Below are positions 52,731-60,131 of a stretch of DNA of 64,000 nt, in pieces. Below the pieces are notes generated by a model. The model saw only the letters and a list, made by a program, of their open reading frames with translations. It did not search any database and had not been told where the DNA came from. This stretch comes from Armatimonadota bacterium (GTDB lineage: Bacteria > Sysuimicrobiota > Sysuimicrobiia > Sysuimicrobiales > Sysuimicrobiaceae), in contig JAVKGX010000007.1 of the NCBI GenBank assembly GCA_031432545.1, forward strand, positions 21,885-85,884. The letters are read 5' to 3'. The translations under genes were made by a program, and so were the position numbers. Numbering within the stretch: position 1 is the first letter of the stretch; the number at the start of each line of letters is the position of its first letter.

Positions 52731-53375
52731 TCATCGTGCGCGTCCGCGCCGGATGCGAACGGCCAACAGCTCGCCGTCCCGAACCTCTACCGTCGGCTGG
52801 GCCGAGGTGACCTCGTTGCTCACACCCAGCGAGCTGCCCATCGTCAGAGCGCCGTCCACCAGAACGAACCGTAGTCCGCGCGTGGAGATTCCCGAACTGT
52901 GCCCCCGCAGCGAGAACAGCGACACCCAGTCGCCCGGTCGGGCATCGAGTACAGCCCCGCCCCGCACGAACTGCACGAGCGTACCGGCGGCCACCACCCG
53001 CAGATCGACCCCCCTGTCTGCCGCGTAGCGCGTGAGCAGCAGGTTCGCCAGCGCGTGGTCGATCCGGCCGCCCAGCCCGGCCAGCAGGAAGGCCCGCGAG
53101 TAGCCGCGATCGGCGACGACGTCCACCGCCAGCTCGGTGTCGGTCTTGTCCTTGTCGGCGGGGTATCGGATCCGCTCGATCCGTGTGCCGTCGAGGCGGT
53201 CGAGCAAGGACCGGTCGAGCGAGTCCCAGTCCCCCACGAGCACGTGAGGAGTCCAGCCCGCCCGCAGCACGCGTGCCAGACCGCCGTCGGCGCACACGAG
53301 CAGTCCTGCAGCCCCGTAACGACGAGGCACAGGGCCTCGCCCCCCGGCGACGATGACGGCGAACGGGTCGCTCAC
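52731..53375 (-). CDS. thiN: thiamine pyrophosphokinase
   Basis: ThiN transfers a pyrophosphate from ATP to thiamine, giving the active cofactor. The 214-residue protein has CADGGLARVLRAGWTPHVLV near residue 28, GDWDS near 48, DKDKTDTELAVD near 74 and GGRIDHALANLLLL-like GGRIDHALANLLL near 101. GTG 53375 overlaps the thiT stop. Coupled to thiT, it would phosphorylate imported thiamine directly. Confidence 0.92.
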   Translation of the reverse strand: MSDPFAVIVAGGRGPVPRRYGAAGLLVCADGGLARVLRAGWTPHVLVGDWDSLDRSLLDRLDGTRIERIRYPADKDKTDTELAVDVVADRGYSRAFLLAGLGGRIDHALANLLLTRYAADRGVDLRVVAAGTLVQFVRGGAVLDARPGDWVSLFSLRGHSSGISTRGLRFVLVDGALTMGSSLGVSNEVTSAQPTVEVRDGELLAVRIRRGRAR

Positions 53376-53887
53376 GCCTGCGGCTGGGGTCGGGGCAGCG
53401 ACCGCAGGAGGAGCAGCGTCACGAACACGCTGATCACGATCTCCGGCAGCATGTACGACCCGTTGTAGATGGCAGAGTACACCATCGGGTTCATCCCCTC
53501 GGGGGCGTACTGCGCGAAGAACACCACCCCGCTGAGGAAGTGCGATGCGAGCCGCCCCGCTCCCCCGACGACGACGCCCAGTGCCGGACGGTGCGTCAGC
53601 AGACCCGCCAGCCCAAGCGCTCCAAAGGCCACCGGATAGTCGAGCAGAAACTGTAGGGGGTGCAAGAACACGGGCTCGATCAGGTAGTTCACCAGCCCCA
53701 ACAAGACGCCGGCCAGCACGCCGGGACCGATCCCCCAGCGCAGGGCAACGTAGAAGATCGGCACCATGCTCGCGGCCGTGATCGACCCGCCCTGCGGCAG
53801 CTTGTACACCTTCACCAGACCCAGCACCGCGCCGAGCGCGACGGCGATGCCGATCTCAGCGATGATGCGAACTCTGGGGTTCCGCAT
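53372..53887 (-). CDS. thiT: ECF transporter S component for thiamine (ThiT-like)
   Basis: The 171-residue membrane protein has about six hydrophobic helices and ThiT features: KLPQGGSITAASMVPIFYVA near residue 29 and, in the binding region, HFLSGVVFFAQYAP near 115 followed by YSAIYNGSYMLPE near 137 (conserved Tyr, Asn and Glu of the thiamine site). It needs shared EcfA/EcfT proteins, which are not in the window. ATG 53887 lies 8 bases after AAGGAGG, inside the end of thiD (32-base overlap). Confidence 0.9.
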   Translation of the reverse strand: MRNPRVRIIAEIGIAVALGAVLGLVKVYKLPQGGSITAASMVPIFYVALRWGIGPGVLAGVLLGLVNYLIEPVFLHPLQFLLDYPVAFGALGLAGLLTHRPALGVVVGGAGRLASHFLSGVVFFAQYAPEGMNPMVYSAIYNGSYMLPEIVISVFVTLLLLRSLPRPQPQA

Positions 53888-54710
53888 GCTCGTTTCCTCC
53901 TTGTAAGAATCCGTCGTCGGGCGAGATCGCGTCGAACAGCGGGTTGCACGGCCCGAACCCGCCGCCCAGGGGCAGGGCCGCCTCGATGGCCCGGGTCACG
54001 AAGCGTTTGGCACCCGCGATCGCGTCGATGGGCGGTACGCCCTTCGCGAGGTAGGCTGCGATCGCCGCCGACAGCACGCAGCCGGTACCGTGCGTGTGGT
54101 GGGTAGCGATGCGTGGAGCGTGCAACTCGGTGAACGTCCGGCCGTCGTAGACGACGTCCGTCGGATCCCCAGAGAGGTGCCCCCCTTTGAGGAGCACGAG
54201 GCGCGGTCCGAACTCGGCGATCCGCCGGGCGGCTTCGCGCATCTCCTCCAGGTCTTCGATCCTGCGGCCCACGAGCGCGCCGGCTTCGTGGAGGTTCGGT
54301 GTCACGATTCGGGCGAGCGGCAGCAGCAGCCGCACCAGCGCTTCCTGCGCGTCGGCTCGCAGCAGCGGTGCCCCACTCTTGGCGATCATCACCGGGTCGA
54401 CGACGAGGTTGTCGATGCGCCGCGCCCGCACGCGGTCGGCGACCGCTTCGACTATCGCGGCGCTGGCGAGCATCCCGGTCTTCGCCGCATCGATCCCGAT
54501 GTCGGTGGCCACCGCGTCGATCTGCGCAGCGACCACGTCCGCAGGAACCTCCTGCACGGCCAACACGCCCCTCGTGTTCTGGGCCGTGATCGCCGTGACC
54601 GCAGTCATCCCGAAGACGCCCAGCGCCGAAAAGGTCTTCAGATCGGCCTGGATGCCGGCCCCGCCGCCGGAGTCAGAACCCGCGATTGTCAACGCCCGTA
54701 CCACGCTCAT
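53856..54710 (-). CDS. thiD: hydroxymethylpyrimidine/phosphomethylpyrimidine kinase
   Basis: ThiD phosphorylates hydroxymethylpyrimidine twice for thiamine synthesis. The 284-residue ribokinase-fold protein begins [20 protein letters not shown], has [15 protein letters not shown] near residue 105, [12 protein letters not shown] near 137 and the anion-hole motif [14 protein letters not shown] near 208. It overlaps thiE by four bases and thiT by 32. The C-terminus (after about 262) has a short extra tail over the thiT start. Confidence 0.94.
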   Translation of the reverse strand: MSVVRALTIAGSDSGGGAGIQADLKTFSALGVFGMTAVTAITAQNTRGVLAVQEVPADVVAAQIDAVATDIGIDAAKTGMLASAAIVEAVADRVRARRIDNLVVDPVMIAKSGAPLLRADAQEALVRLLLPLARIVTPNLHEAGALVGRRIEDLEEMREAARRIAEFGPRLVLLKGGHLSGDPTDVVYDGRTFTELHAPRIATHHTHGTGCVLSAAIAAYLAKGVPPIDAIAGAKRFVTRAIEAALPLGGGFGPCNPLFDAISPDDGFLQGGNEHAEPQSSHHR

Positions 54711-55351
54711 CGCACCTCCGCCCCGCGTTGGGCGAGGGTGGCATCCACGGCCTGGCGAATCGCGCGCGCCGCGCCCACCTTGTCCTCCGTTGCAACGACT
54801 GCGGAGATGACGGCCACGCCGGACGCCCCGGCTGCGATCACGCTGCCGGCGTTTTCCGCCGTGATGCCACCGATCCCGACGACGGGGACGCGCACCGCAG
54901 CCGCGATCCGTCGCAATCCCTCCAGCCCGATGGGCACGCCGGCATCGGGTTTGGTGGCGGTCGCAAACACCGGACCCGCACCGATGTAGTCCGCCCCGGC
55001 CCGCTCGGCCTCCACGGCCTCGGCCACCGTCCCGGCGGAGGCTCCGACGATCCCTGAAGATCCGAGAATCCGCCTCGCGCTGCCCACCGGGAGGTCGTCC
55101 GGTCCCAGGTGAACACCCGCCGCCCCCGCCGCGAGTGCCACGTCCACCCGATCGTTCACGATGAGCGGAACGCCGGCTTCCGCCACCAGATGCTGCAGCC
55201 TCACGGCGACCTCGTACAGCCGTCGCGACGTGGCCCGCTTGTCTCGAAGCTGCACGACGGTCGCGCCGCCGGCGAGGGCTGCCCGGGCGAGGTCCTCATG
55301 ATCGCCCGCGCCTGGATCGGTGATCACGTACACTCTGAGGTCGAGCCTCAC
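54707..55351 (-). CDS. thiE: thiamine-phosphate synthase
   Basis: ThiE joins HMP pyrophosphate and thiazole phosphate to give thiamine phosphate. The 214-residue TIM-barrel protein has [16 protein letters not shown] near residue 33, [20 protein letters not shown] near 64, [17 protein letters not shown] near 122 and [10 protein letters not shown] near 160. It overlaps thiM and thiD by four bases each. Confidence 0.95.
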   Translation of the reverse strand: MRLDLRVYVITDPGAGDHEDLARAALAGGATVVQLRDKRATSRRLYEVAVRLQHLVAEAGVPLIVNDRVDVALAAGAAGVHLGPDDLPVGSARRILGSSGIVGASAGTVAEAVEAERAGADYIGAGPVFATATKPDAGVPIGLEGLRRIAAAVRVPVVGIGGITAENAGSVIAAGASGVAVISAVVATEDKVGAARAIRQAVDATLAQRGAEVR

Positions 55352-56229
55352 GGACCGCCGTCCTCCTTCCGCCCAGGCGTCGCCGATTGCGCCTTTTCCT
55401 GTACCCGCACGCCCCGCCGCACGTCGCCGGGGCTCAGTGCGGCGAGGCAGTCCAGCAGGGCCGCCCTGAAACTTCCGGGGCCGGTCGCCCGGGATGCCGC
55501 GACCTCCGCCGCATATCCGAAGTACGCGAGGCCGGCTGCAGCCGCGGATGCAGCATCATCGACGACCGCGACGAAACAGGCGATCACCGTCGTTGCCATA
55601 CAACCCGTACCTGTGATCCGCTGCAGCATCGGGTGTCCGTTGTCCACGGCCAGCAGGCGCCCCGGGCCCGCCACCCAGTCGCGAGCTCCTGTGACCGCAG
55701 CGACCACTCCGTGGTTGTCAGCGACTCTACGGGCGACAACGTCGGGTGCTGCCGCGGCAGCGACCGACTCCACACCCCGGACCTCGGCGTCCACCCCCAC
55801 CAGATGCGACATCTCGCCGAGATTTCCGCGGACCACCCCGACTTCCACCTGGTCGAGGATCCGCAGCGCGCTGGCCGTGCGCAGGGGTGTGGCACCGACC
55901 CCCACCGGGTCGAGCACCACGGGGATTCCGTTTCGGTTGGCGCACCGTCCGGCCACCAGCATCGACTCCACCCAGGCGGGTGTGAGGGTTCCGATGTTGA
56001 GCACGAGCGCCGAAGCCAGGGCGGTCATGTCCTCGACTTCTTCCCGCGCGTGCGCCATCACCGGCAAGGCGCCCACGGCGAGGGTGACGTTGGCCGTGTC
56101 GTTCATCGCCACGAAGTTGGTGATGTGGTGCACGAGGGGCCGCCGCTCCCGCACGCGCGCGAGCCACTCGCTGGCCAGCTCAGCGAGCTCTGCGGGCAGA
56201 GGCCCGACCGGAACGCGATCGGCTCTCAT
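55348..56229 (-). CDS. thiM: hydroxyethylthiazole kinase
   Basis: ThiM phosphorylates the thiazole alcohol for salvage. The 293-residue protein has PLVHHITNFVAMNDTANVTL near residue 28, the motifs VLDPVGVGATPLRT near 104 and RGNLGEMSHL near 130, and the catalytic region ITGTGCMATTVIACF near 200. ATG 56229 overlaps the thiW stop by four bases. The last 20 residues are a variable tail. Confidence 0.94.
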   Translation of the reverse strand: MRADRVPVGPLPAELAELASEWLARVRERRPLVHHITNFVAMNDTANVTLAVGALPVMAHAREEVEDMTALASALVLNIGTLTPAWVESMLVAGRCANRNGIPVVLDPVGVGATPLRTASALRILDQVEVGVVRGNLGEMSHLVGVDAEVRGVESVAAAAAPDVVARRVADNHGVVAAVTGARDWVAGPGRLLAVDNGHPMLQRITGTGCMATTVIACFVAVVDDAASAAAAGLAYFGYAAEVAASRATGPGSFRAALLDCLAALSPGDVRRGVRVQEKAQSATPGRKEDGGP

Positions 56230-56717
56230 CCGTGCGTGCGGTGCGGCACGCGCGCACCGTCTAGCACCCTCAGCACCAGCCAGCCCAGGATCGACCCCGG
56301 GATGCTGCTGGCCAAGAACAGCGGCAGGAGTGTTGCGATCGGGATTGCACTTCCCATCAGGGCCGGAGCGATCAGCAGGCTTCCGACGGTGGCACCGACC
56401 GGTCCCGTGCCGATCGGTTCGAGCAGCGCCACCCATGAGCGTCGCCAGCGGGCAAAAGCAAGCCCGACGACCAGCGCGCCCGGGATCCCTCCCGGGAACG
56501 CCAGCAAGGTACCCACGCCGAACAGGTTGCGGAGCACCGCGGCGAGCGTGGCGGCCAGCGCCGCGTACCACGGCCCCAGCGCCACCCCGGCAACCGCGTT
56601 GGTCATGTGCTGCCAGGGCAGCAACTTTGCGCCCGCCACCGGAATGGACCCTGGCACGAAGGACAGGACCACCGGGACGGCCGCAAAGATCGCCGTGAGG
56701 ACAAGCCTCCGCGTCAT
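56226..56717 (-). CDS. thiW: ThiW-family ECF transporter S component
   Basis: ThiW proteins are TPP-regulated S components thought to import the thiazole precursor of thiamine. The 163-residue membrane protein has about five hydrophobic helices, GAKLLPWQHMTNAVAGVALG near residue 29 and RNLFGVGTLLAFPGGIPGAL near 62, which are typical. ATG 56717 is chosen from family length, but its ribosome site is weak, and TTG 56738 or other in-frame starts are possible, because the frame is open back into the riboswitch. It is the first gene of the operon. Confidence 0.82.
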   Translation of the reverse strand: MTRRLVLTAIFAAVPVVLSFVPGSIPVAGAKLLPWQHMTNAVAGVALGPWYAALAATLAAVLRNLFGVGTLLAFPGGIPGALVVGLAFARWRRSWVALLEPIGTGPVGATVGSLLIAPALMGSAIPIATLLPLFLASSIPGSILGWLVLRVLDGARVPHRTHG

Positions 56718-56768
56718 TTCCCGTGTCTGCGCCTTACGCCCGCGGCGCAATGCACCTTCGAAGATGCG

Positions 56769-56797
56769 ACCGCCAGGCCCGAGCAGGACCTGGCGGT
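56769..56797 (-). promoter_or_regulatory. expression-platform hairpin after the TPP riboswitch
   Basis: ACCGCCAGG and CCTGGCGGT (56797-56789 and 56777-56769 in transcript order) form a perfect 9-base-pair stem with an 11-base loop. No U-run follows, so it is not a standard intrinsic terminator. It may be part of a GC-rich terminator-like or translation-control switch. Confidence 0.5.
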
Positions 56798-56814
56798 ATC
56801 CGTGGTCTGGCCAC

Positions 56815-56912
56815 TTCCCCACGCCAGCATTACCTGGATCGGGTCTTCGGGGTCTGCAGCAGTGGCCCGCTGGGCCGGCCGCACTCTCAGCCCGGCTCTT
56901 CCGAGCTCCCCC
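56815..56912 (-). ncRNA. TPP riboswitch (THI element)
   Basis: Read on the minus strand, the region starts GGGGAGCUC, has the conserved GCUGAGAGUGCGG, then GACCCCGAAGACCCGAUCC, GGUAAUGCUGGCGU and closes with GGGGAA. These are the pyrimidine-sensor and pyrophosphate-sensor helices and the P1 closing stem of the TPP aptamer in order. It lies about 100 bases upstream of thiW and should repress the seven-gene operon when thiamine pyrophosphate is plentiful. Confidence 0.92.
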
Positions 56913-56956
56913 AGGGCTTGCTATGTGCTTTTGCGCGGCGGCTGCACCGCACCTCC

Positions 56957-56983
56957 ATTATCGCACGGCGCGCCACGCGTCAA
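56957..56983 (-). promoter_or_regulatory. candidate promoter of the TPP operon
   Basis: On the minus strand TTGACG (56983 to 56978) and GATAAT (56962 to 56957) with TGC in front are separated by only 15 bases; the extended -10 could compensate. The start would be near 56950, some 40 bases before the aptamer. The -35 overlaps the pdxT stop codon. Confidence 0.5.
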
Positions 56984-57570
56984 GGGCGCCCGTCTGCCTG
57001 CTCGGGCGGCAGCATGCCGCAGAAGTAGCGGTGCACGCCCGCGTAGCCGGTGACCTCCGGATGGAAGGTGGCGCCCAGCAGGTGCCCCTGGCGGACGAGC
57101 ACCGGCAGCCCCTCGTGCCGGGCCAGCACCTCCACGCCGTCTCCCACCCACGTGACCACAGGTGCGCGGATAAACGCCACGCGGAAGGGGCTGGGGTCCA
57201 CCGCGGGGCAGTGCAAGTCATCTTCGAAGCTCTCCCGCTGCCGGCCGTAGGCATTCCGTTCCACCGTCACGTCCATGACACCGAGCAGGGCCGGCTCGCC
57301 GCCCGCCGCCCGGCTGGCCATGAGAATCAGCCCCGCACACGTGCCAAACAGCGGCATGCCCTCCTGTGCGCGTCGGCGGATGGCCTGGTCGAGCCCGCAG
57401 CGCGCCATGAGGGCGCCCAGGGTGGTGCTCTCGCCGCCCGGGAGGACCAGGGCCTGGACGTCCTCCAGCGCCTGCGGCGTCCGCACCAGGACCGACTCGG
57501 CACCGGCCTGGCGCAGCGCCTCCGCGTGTTCGGAAACGTCTCCTTGCAGCGCCAGCACGCCGACCCTCAC
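56980..57570 (-). CDS. pdxT: pyridoxal 5'-phosphate synthase glutaminase subunit
   Basis: PdxT releases ammonia from glutamine for PdxS. The 196-residue class I glutamine amidotransferase starts MRVGVLALQGDVSEHAEAL, has LPGGESTTLG near residue 43, the nucleophile in LFGTCAGLILMA near 75 and the His-Glu pair in FHPEVT near 167. GTG 57570 lies 8 bases after AGGAGG; the frame is open to 57579. It follows pdxS. Confidence 0.95.
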   Translation of the reverse strand: MRVGVLALQGDVSEHAEALRQAGAESVLVRTPQALEDVQALVLPGGESTTLGALMARCGLDQAIRRRAQEGMPLFGTCAGLILMASRAAGGEPALLGVMDVTVERNAYGRQRESFEDDLHCPAVDPSPFRVAFIRAPVVTWVGDGVEVLARHEGLPVLVRQGHLLGATFHPEVTGYAGVHRYFCGMLPPEQADGRP

Positions 57571-57588
57571 GGAAACCACCTCCTGCCC

Positions 57589-58479
57589 TTACCCACCTCG
57601 GGTCTGCAGCAGTTCTGCAGGTTGCAGACGCCGCACGTCCAACCCCCGCATGGGCTCGCCCAGACCCTCACACGCCCGGGCCACGACGTCAGGGTCGTCG
57701 TGGTGAGCCACCGCGTCCACGATGGCACGAGCGCGGCGAGCGGGGTCCTCGGACTTGAAAATCCCACTGCCCACGAACACGCCGTCACAGCCCAGCTGCA
57801 TCATCATCGCCGCATCCGCGGGCGTGGCGATGCCGCCCGCCGCGAAGTTCACCACGGGTAGCCGTCCCAGCCGCCGGACCTCCGCCACCAGCTCAAAGGG
57901 CGCGCGCAGGTCGCGGGCAGCGCTCATCAGCTCCTCCTCCGGCAGGGCTTGCAGCCGGCGGATCTCGTCGAAGATCTGCCGAACGTGCCGGACCGCCTCC
58001 ACTACGTTGCCGGTGCCGGCCTCGCCCTTGGTCCGGATCATGGCCGCACCCTCCCCGATGCGCCGGAGGGCTTCCCCCAGGTCGCGGGCACCGCATACGA
58101 AGGGCACACGGAAGCGCCGCTTGTCGATGTGGTGGTCTTCGTCCGCGGGGGTCAGGACCTCGCTCTCGTCGACAAAGTCCACCCCGATGGCCTCCAGCAC
58201 CTGGGCCTCCACGAAGTGGCCGATCCGGACCTTGGCCATCACGGGGATGGTGACCGCGGCCATGATGGCCTTGATGCGGGCGGGTTCCGCCATTCGGGCG
58301 ACACCGCCCTCCGCCCGGATGTCGGCGGGCACGCGCTCGAGCGCCATCACCGCCACCGCACCCGCGTCCTCCGCGATGCAGGCCTGCTCGGGGCTGGTCA
58401 CGTCCATGATCACCCCGCCCTTGAGCATCTGGGCGAGCCCCCGCTTGATCCGTTCTGTCCCGACCTCACGCAACGCCAT
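57589..58479 (-). CDS. pdxS: pyridoxal 5'-phosphate synthase subunit PdxS
   Basis: PdxS makes PLP from ribose 5-phosphate, glyceraldehyde 3-phosphate and ammonia (DXP-independent route). The 296-residue protein has [20 protein letters not shown] near residue 11, [20 protein letters not shown] near 42, the first active-site Lys in [14 protein letters not shown] near 80, the second in [15 protein letters not shown] near 148 and [10 protein letters not shown] near 235. ATG 58479 overlaps the stop of the preceding gene (TGATG); TTG 58473, with GGAGG 8 bases upstream, is an alternative. Confidence 0.96.
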   Translation of the reverse strand: MALREVGTERIKRGLAQMLKGGVIMDVTSPEQACIAEDAGAVAVMALERVPADIRAEGGVARMAEPARIKAIMAAVTIPVMAKVRIGHFVEAQVLEAIGVDFVDESEVLTPADEDHHIDKRRFRVPFVCGARDLGEALRRIGEGAAMIRTKGEAGTGNVVEAVRHVRQIFDEIRRLQALPEEELMSAARDLRAPFELVAEVRRLGRLPVVNFAAGGIATPADAAMMMQLGCDGVFVGSGIFKSEDPARRARAIVDAVAHHDDPDVVARACEGLGEPMRGLDVRRLQPAELLQTRGG

Positions 58480-59486
58480 CACCTCCCGCCTGCCGCCTCG
58501 CTTTCCAGTCGTTCCAGGGCCCGCCACAGTTCGTCCACCGGATAGGGCTCCAGGGGCTGCCGGGCACAGCCTGAGACCTTCCAGTTTCCGTTGTCCACGA
58601 ACTTCCCCACCACCGCCGCGGGGACCCCGGCTTCCACCAGGGCGGCCAGAGTTCGCTCGGGCACAGGGGTCGCCACAAGCAGGGCCCCACTGCTGACCAA
58701 GCCGAGGGGGTCTATGCCCACTACGGAGCACACGGCATCGGTCTCGGCCCGGACGGGGACGCGGTCCACGTACAGCTCCACACCCACCCCGGACGCCCTG
58801 GCCATCTCCGCCACCGCCGCCAGCACACCCCCCTCTGTCGCGTCGTGCATGGCGCGCGCACCGGCACGGACCGCAGCCCGGCCTTCCCGCACCACGCTGA
58901 TCTCATCGAGGAACCCCTGGGCCCGCCGCACCAAATCCTCGCCCAGACGCCGCCGGAAGTGAGCCTCGTAGTCGGCGGCAAGGATCGCAGTGCCCTCCAG
59001 TCCGGCAGCCTTGGTGAGAACCAGGGTGTCCCCAGGCCGGGCACCGGCACTGGTCACGAACGCGTCCTTGCGTGCGCGGCCCACCGCGCTGGTGACCACA
59101 AGGGTCCTCGCAAGTCCCGCGGTCACCTCGGTGTGTCCGCCCACGATCTCGGCCCCCAGCTCTGCGGCCGTACGCCCCGCGTCCTCCATGAGTTGACGGA
59201 GTTCCTCCTCGCTCGCTCCCTCCCGGAGGAGGACGTCCATCAAAAGCGCCACCGGCTCCGCGCCGGTGGCGCCCAGGTCGTTGGTGGCCACGTACACCGC
59301 GATCCGGCCCAGGCGGCGGACCGCACCCGTGATGGGGTCGGTGGTCAGCACGCACACCCACTCGCCGAAGTCCACCACCGCGCAGTCTTCCCCGATGCCG
59401 GCGCGGACCAAGACCTCTGGCCTGCGGCCGAGATGGGGGTAGACCAGGCGCTCCAACAGTTCGGGCGGAACCTTTCCGACCCGCAT
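58479..59486 (-). CDS. AIR synthase-related (PurM-fold) protein in the B6 operon
   Basis: The 335-residue protein has the two-domain PurM fold shared by AIR synthase, ThiL, HypE and SelD. It shows [20 protein letters not shown] near residue 30, [20 protein letters not shown] near 64, [20 protein letters not shown] near 106, [20 protein letters not shown] near 211 and [13 protein letters not shown] near 250. It lacks the C-terminal Cys tail of HypE and the SelD active site. Members of this uncharacterised group probably bind ATP and an unknown substrate; a role in B6 metabolism is inferred only from its place between the S component and pdxS with direct coupling at both ends. Confidence 0.85.
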   Translation of the reverse strand: MRVGKVPPELLERLVYPHLGRRPEVLVRAGIGEDCAVVDFGEWVCVLTTDPITGAVRRLGRIAVYVATNDLGATGAEPVALLMDVLLREGASEEELRQLMEDAGRTAAELGAEIVGGHTEVTAGLARTLVVTSAVGRARKDAFVTSAGARPGDTLVLTKAAGLEGTAILAADYEAHFRRRLGEDLVRRAQGFLDEISVVREGRAAVRAGARAMHDATEGGVLAAVAEMARASGVGVELYVDRVPVRAETDAVCSVVGIDPLGLVSSGALLVATPVPERTLAALVEAGVPAAVVGKFVDNGNWKVSGCARQPLEPYPVDELWRALERLESEAAGGR

Positions 59487-60008
59487 CTACGGGACCCGCG
59501 GCGCCGCGCGCCGCAGAATCGCCGCCGCAGGCACCGCGACCACGATGCCCGATCCCACCTGGAACAGGTTGCCCGGCAGTTCGGCGGCCGCGGCCTGCGG
59601 GCCCAGCTCCAGCAGGAACGCCTGGGTGACGTAGTACCCAAAGACCATCCACGCTCCACCCACCGCGCACGCGACGAGGGCTGAAGCCACCATCCGCCCC
59701 ATATGGGCCTGCATCCCCCTCAAGCCCCGCCACGCGATCCACCCTACCAGCCAACCCTCTGCACCCTTGATGACGAACGTGAACGGCGCGTACGACGCGT
59801 ACCCGGCGAGCACGTCGGCGAGGGCCGAGCCGATCGCGCCGGCTACGAGCCCGAAGACCGGCCCAAACAGCAGCGCGGTAAGGTAGATCATCGTCTCGCC
59901 CAAGTTGATGTACCCTCCGGTGGCCGGAACCGGGATGCGGATTGCCATCGTCGCCGCCGTCACCAGCGCCGTAGCCAGAGCCCCTGTCGTCAGGTGCCTG
60001 GTGTCCAT
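59487..60008 (-). CDS. ECF transporter S component (HmpT/PdxU-like)
   Basis: The 173-residue membrane protein has about five to six hydrophobic helices and the S-component signature ATGGYINLGETMIYLTALLF near residue 28 with GAIGSALADVLAGYASYAPF near 58. It should pair with shared EcfA/EcfT proteins encoded elsewhere. Being the first gene of the pdxST operon next to pdxR suggests a B6 vitamer as substrate; hydroxymethylpyrimidine (HmpT) is the main alternative. ATG 60008 follows AGGGGG; its stop directly abuts the next start (TAGATG). Confidence 0.85.
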   Translation of the reverse strand: MDTRHLTTGALATALVTAATMAIRIPVPATGGYINLGETMIYLTALLFGPVFGLVAGAIGSALADVLAGYASYAPFTFVIKGAEGWLVGWIAWRGLRGMQAHMGRMVASALVACAVGGAWMVFGYYVTQAFLLELGPQAAAAELPGNLFQVGSGIVVAVPAAAILRRAAPRVP

Positions 60009-60064
60009 CACGATACCCCCTGTCCTTTCCGAAAGTCGCCCTAGCCGACCGTTACCTGACCAGG

Positions 60065-60114
60065 TACACTATGAAATGGACTTTGGAAATATCCAAACAC
60101 GTCGTATTTCATAG
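60065..60114. promoter_or_regulatory. candidate PdxR operator/promoter region
   Basis: The 123-base divergent gap has an AT-rich core with two nearly concentric dyads: CTATGAAAT (60069-60077) pairs perfectly with ATTTCATAG (60106-60114), and TTTGGA (60082-60087) pairs with TCCAAA (60092-60097). A TACACT -10-like hexamer (60065-60070) touches the outer arm. MocR-type regulators bind such paired sites between their own gene and the pdx genes. Confidence 0.55.
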
Positions 60115-60131
60115 GTCCACTTGTCTAGCCC

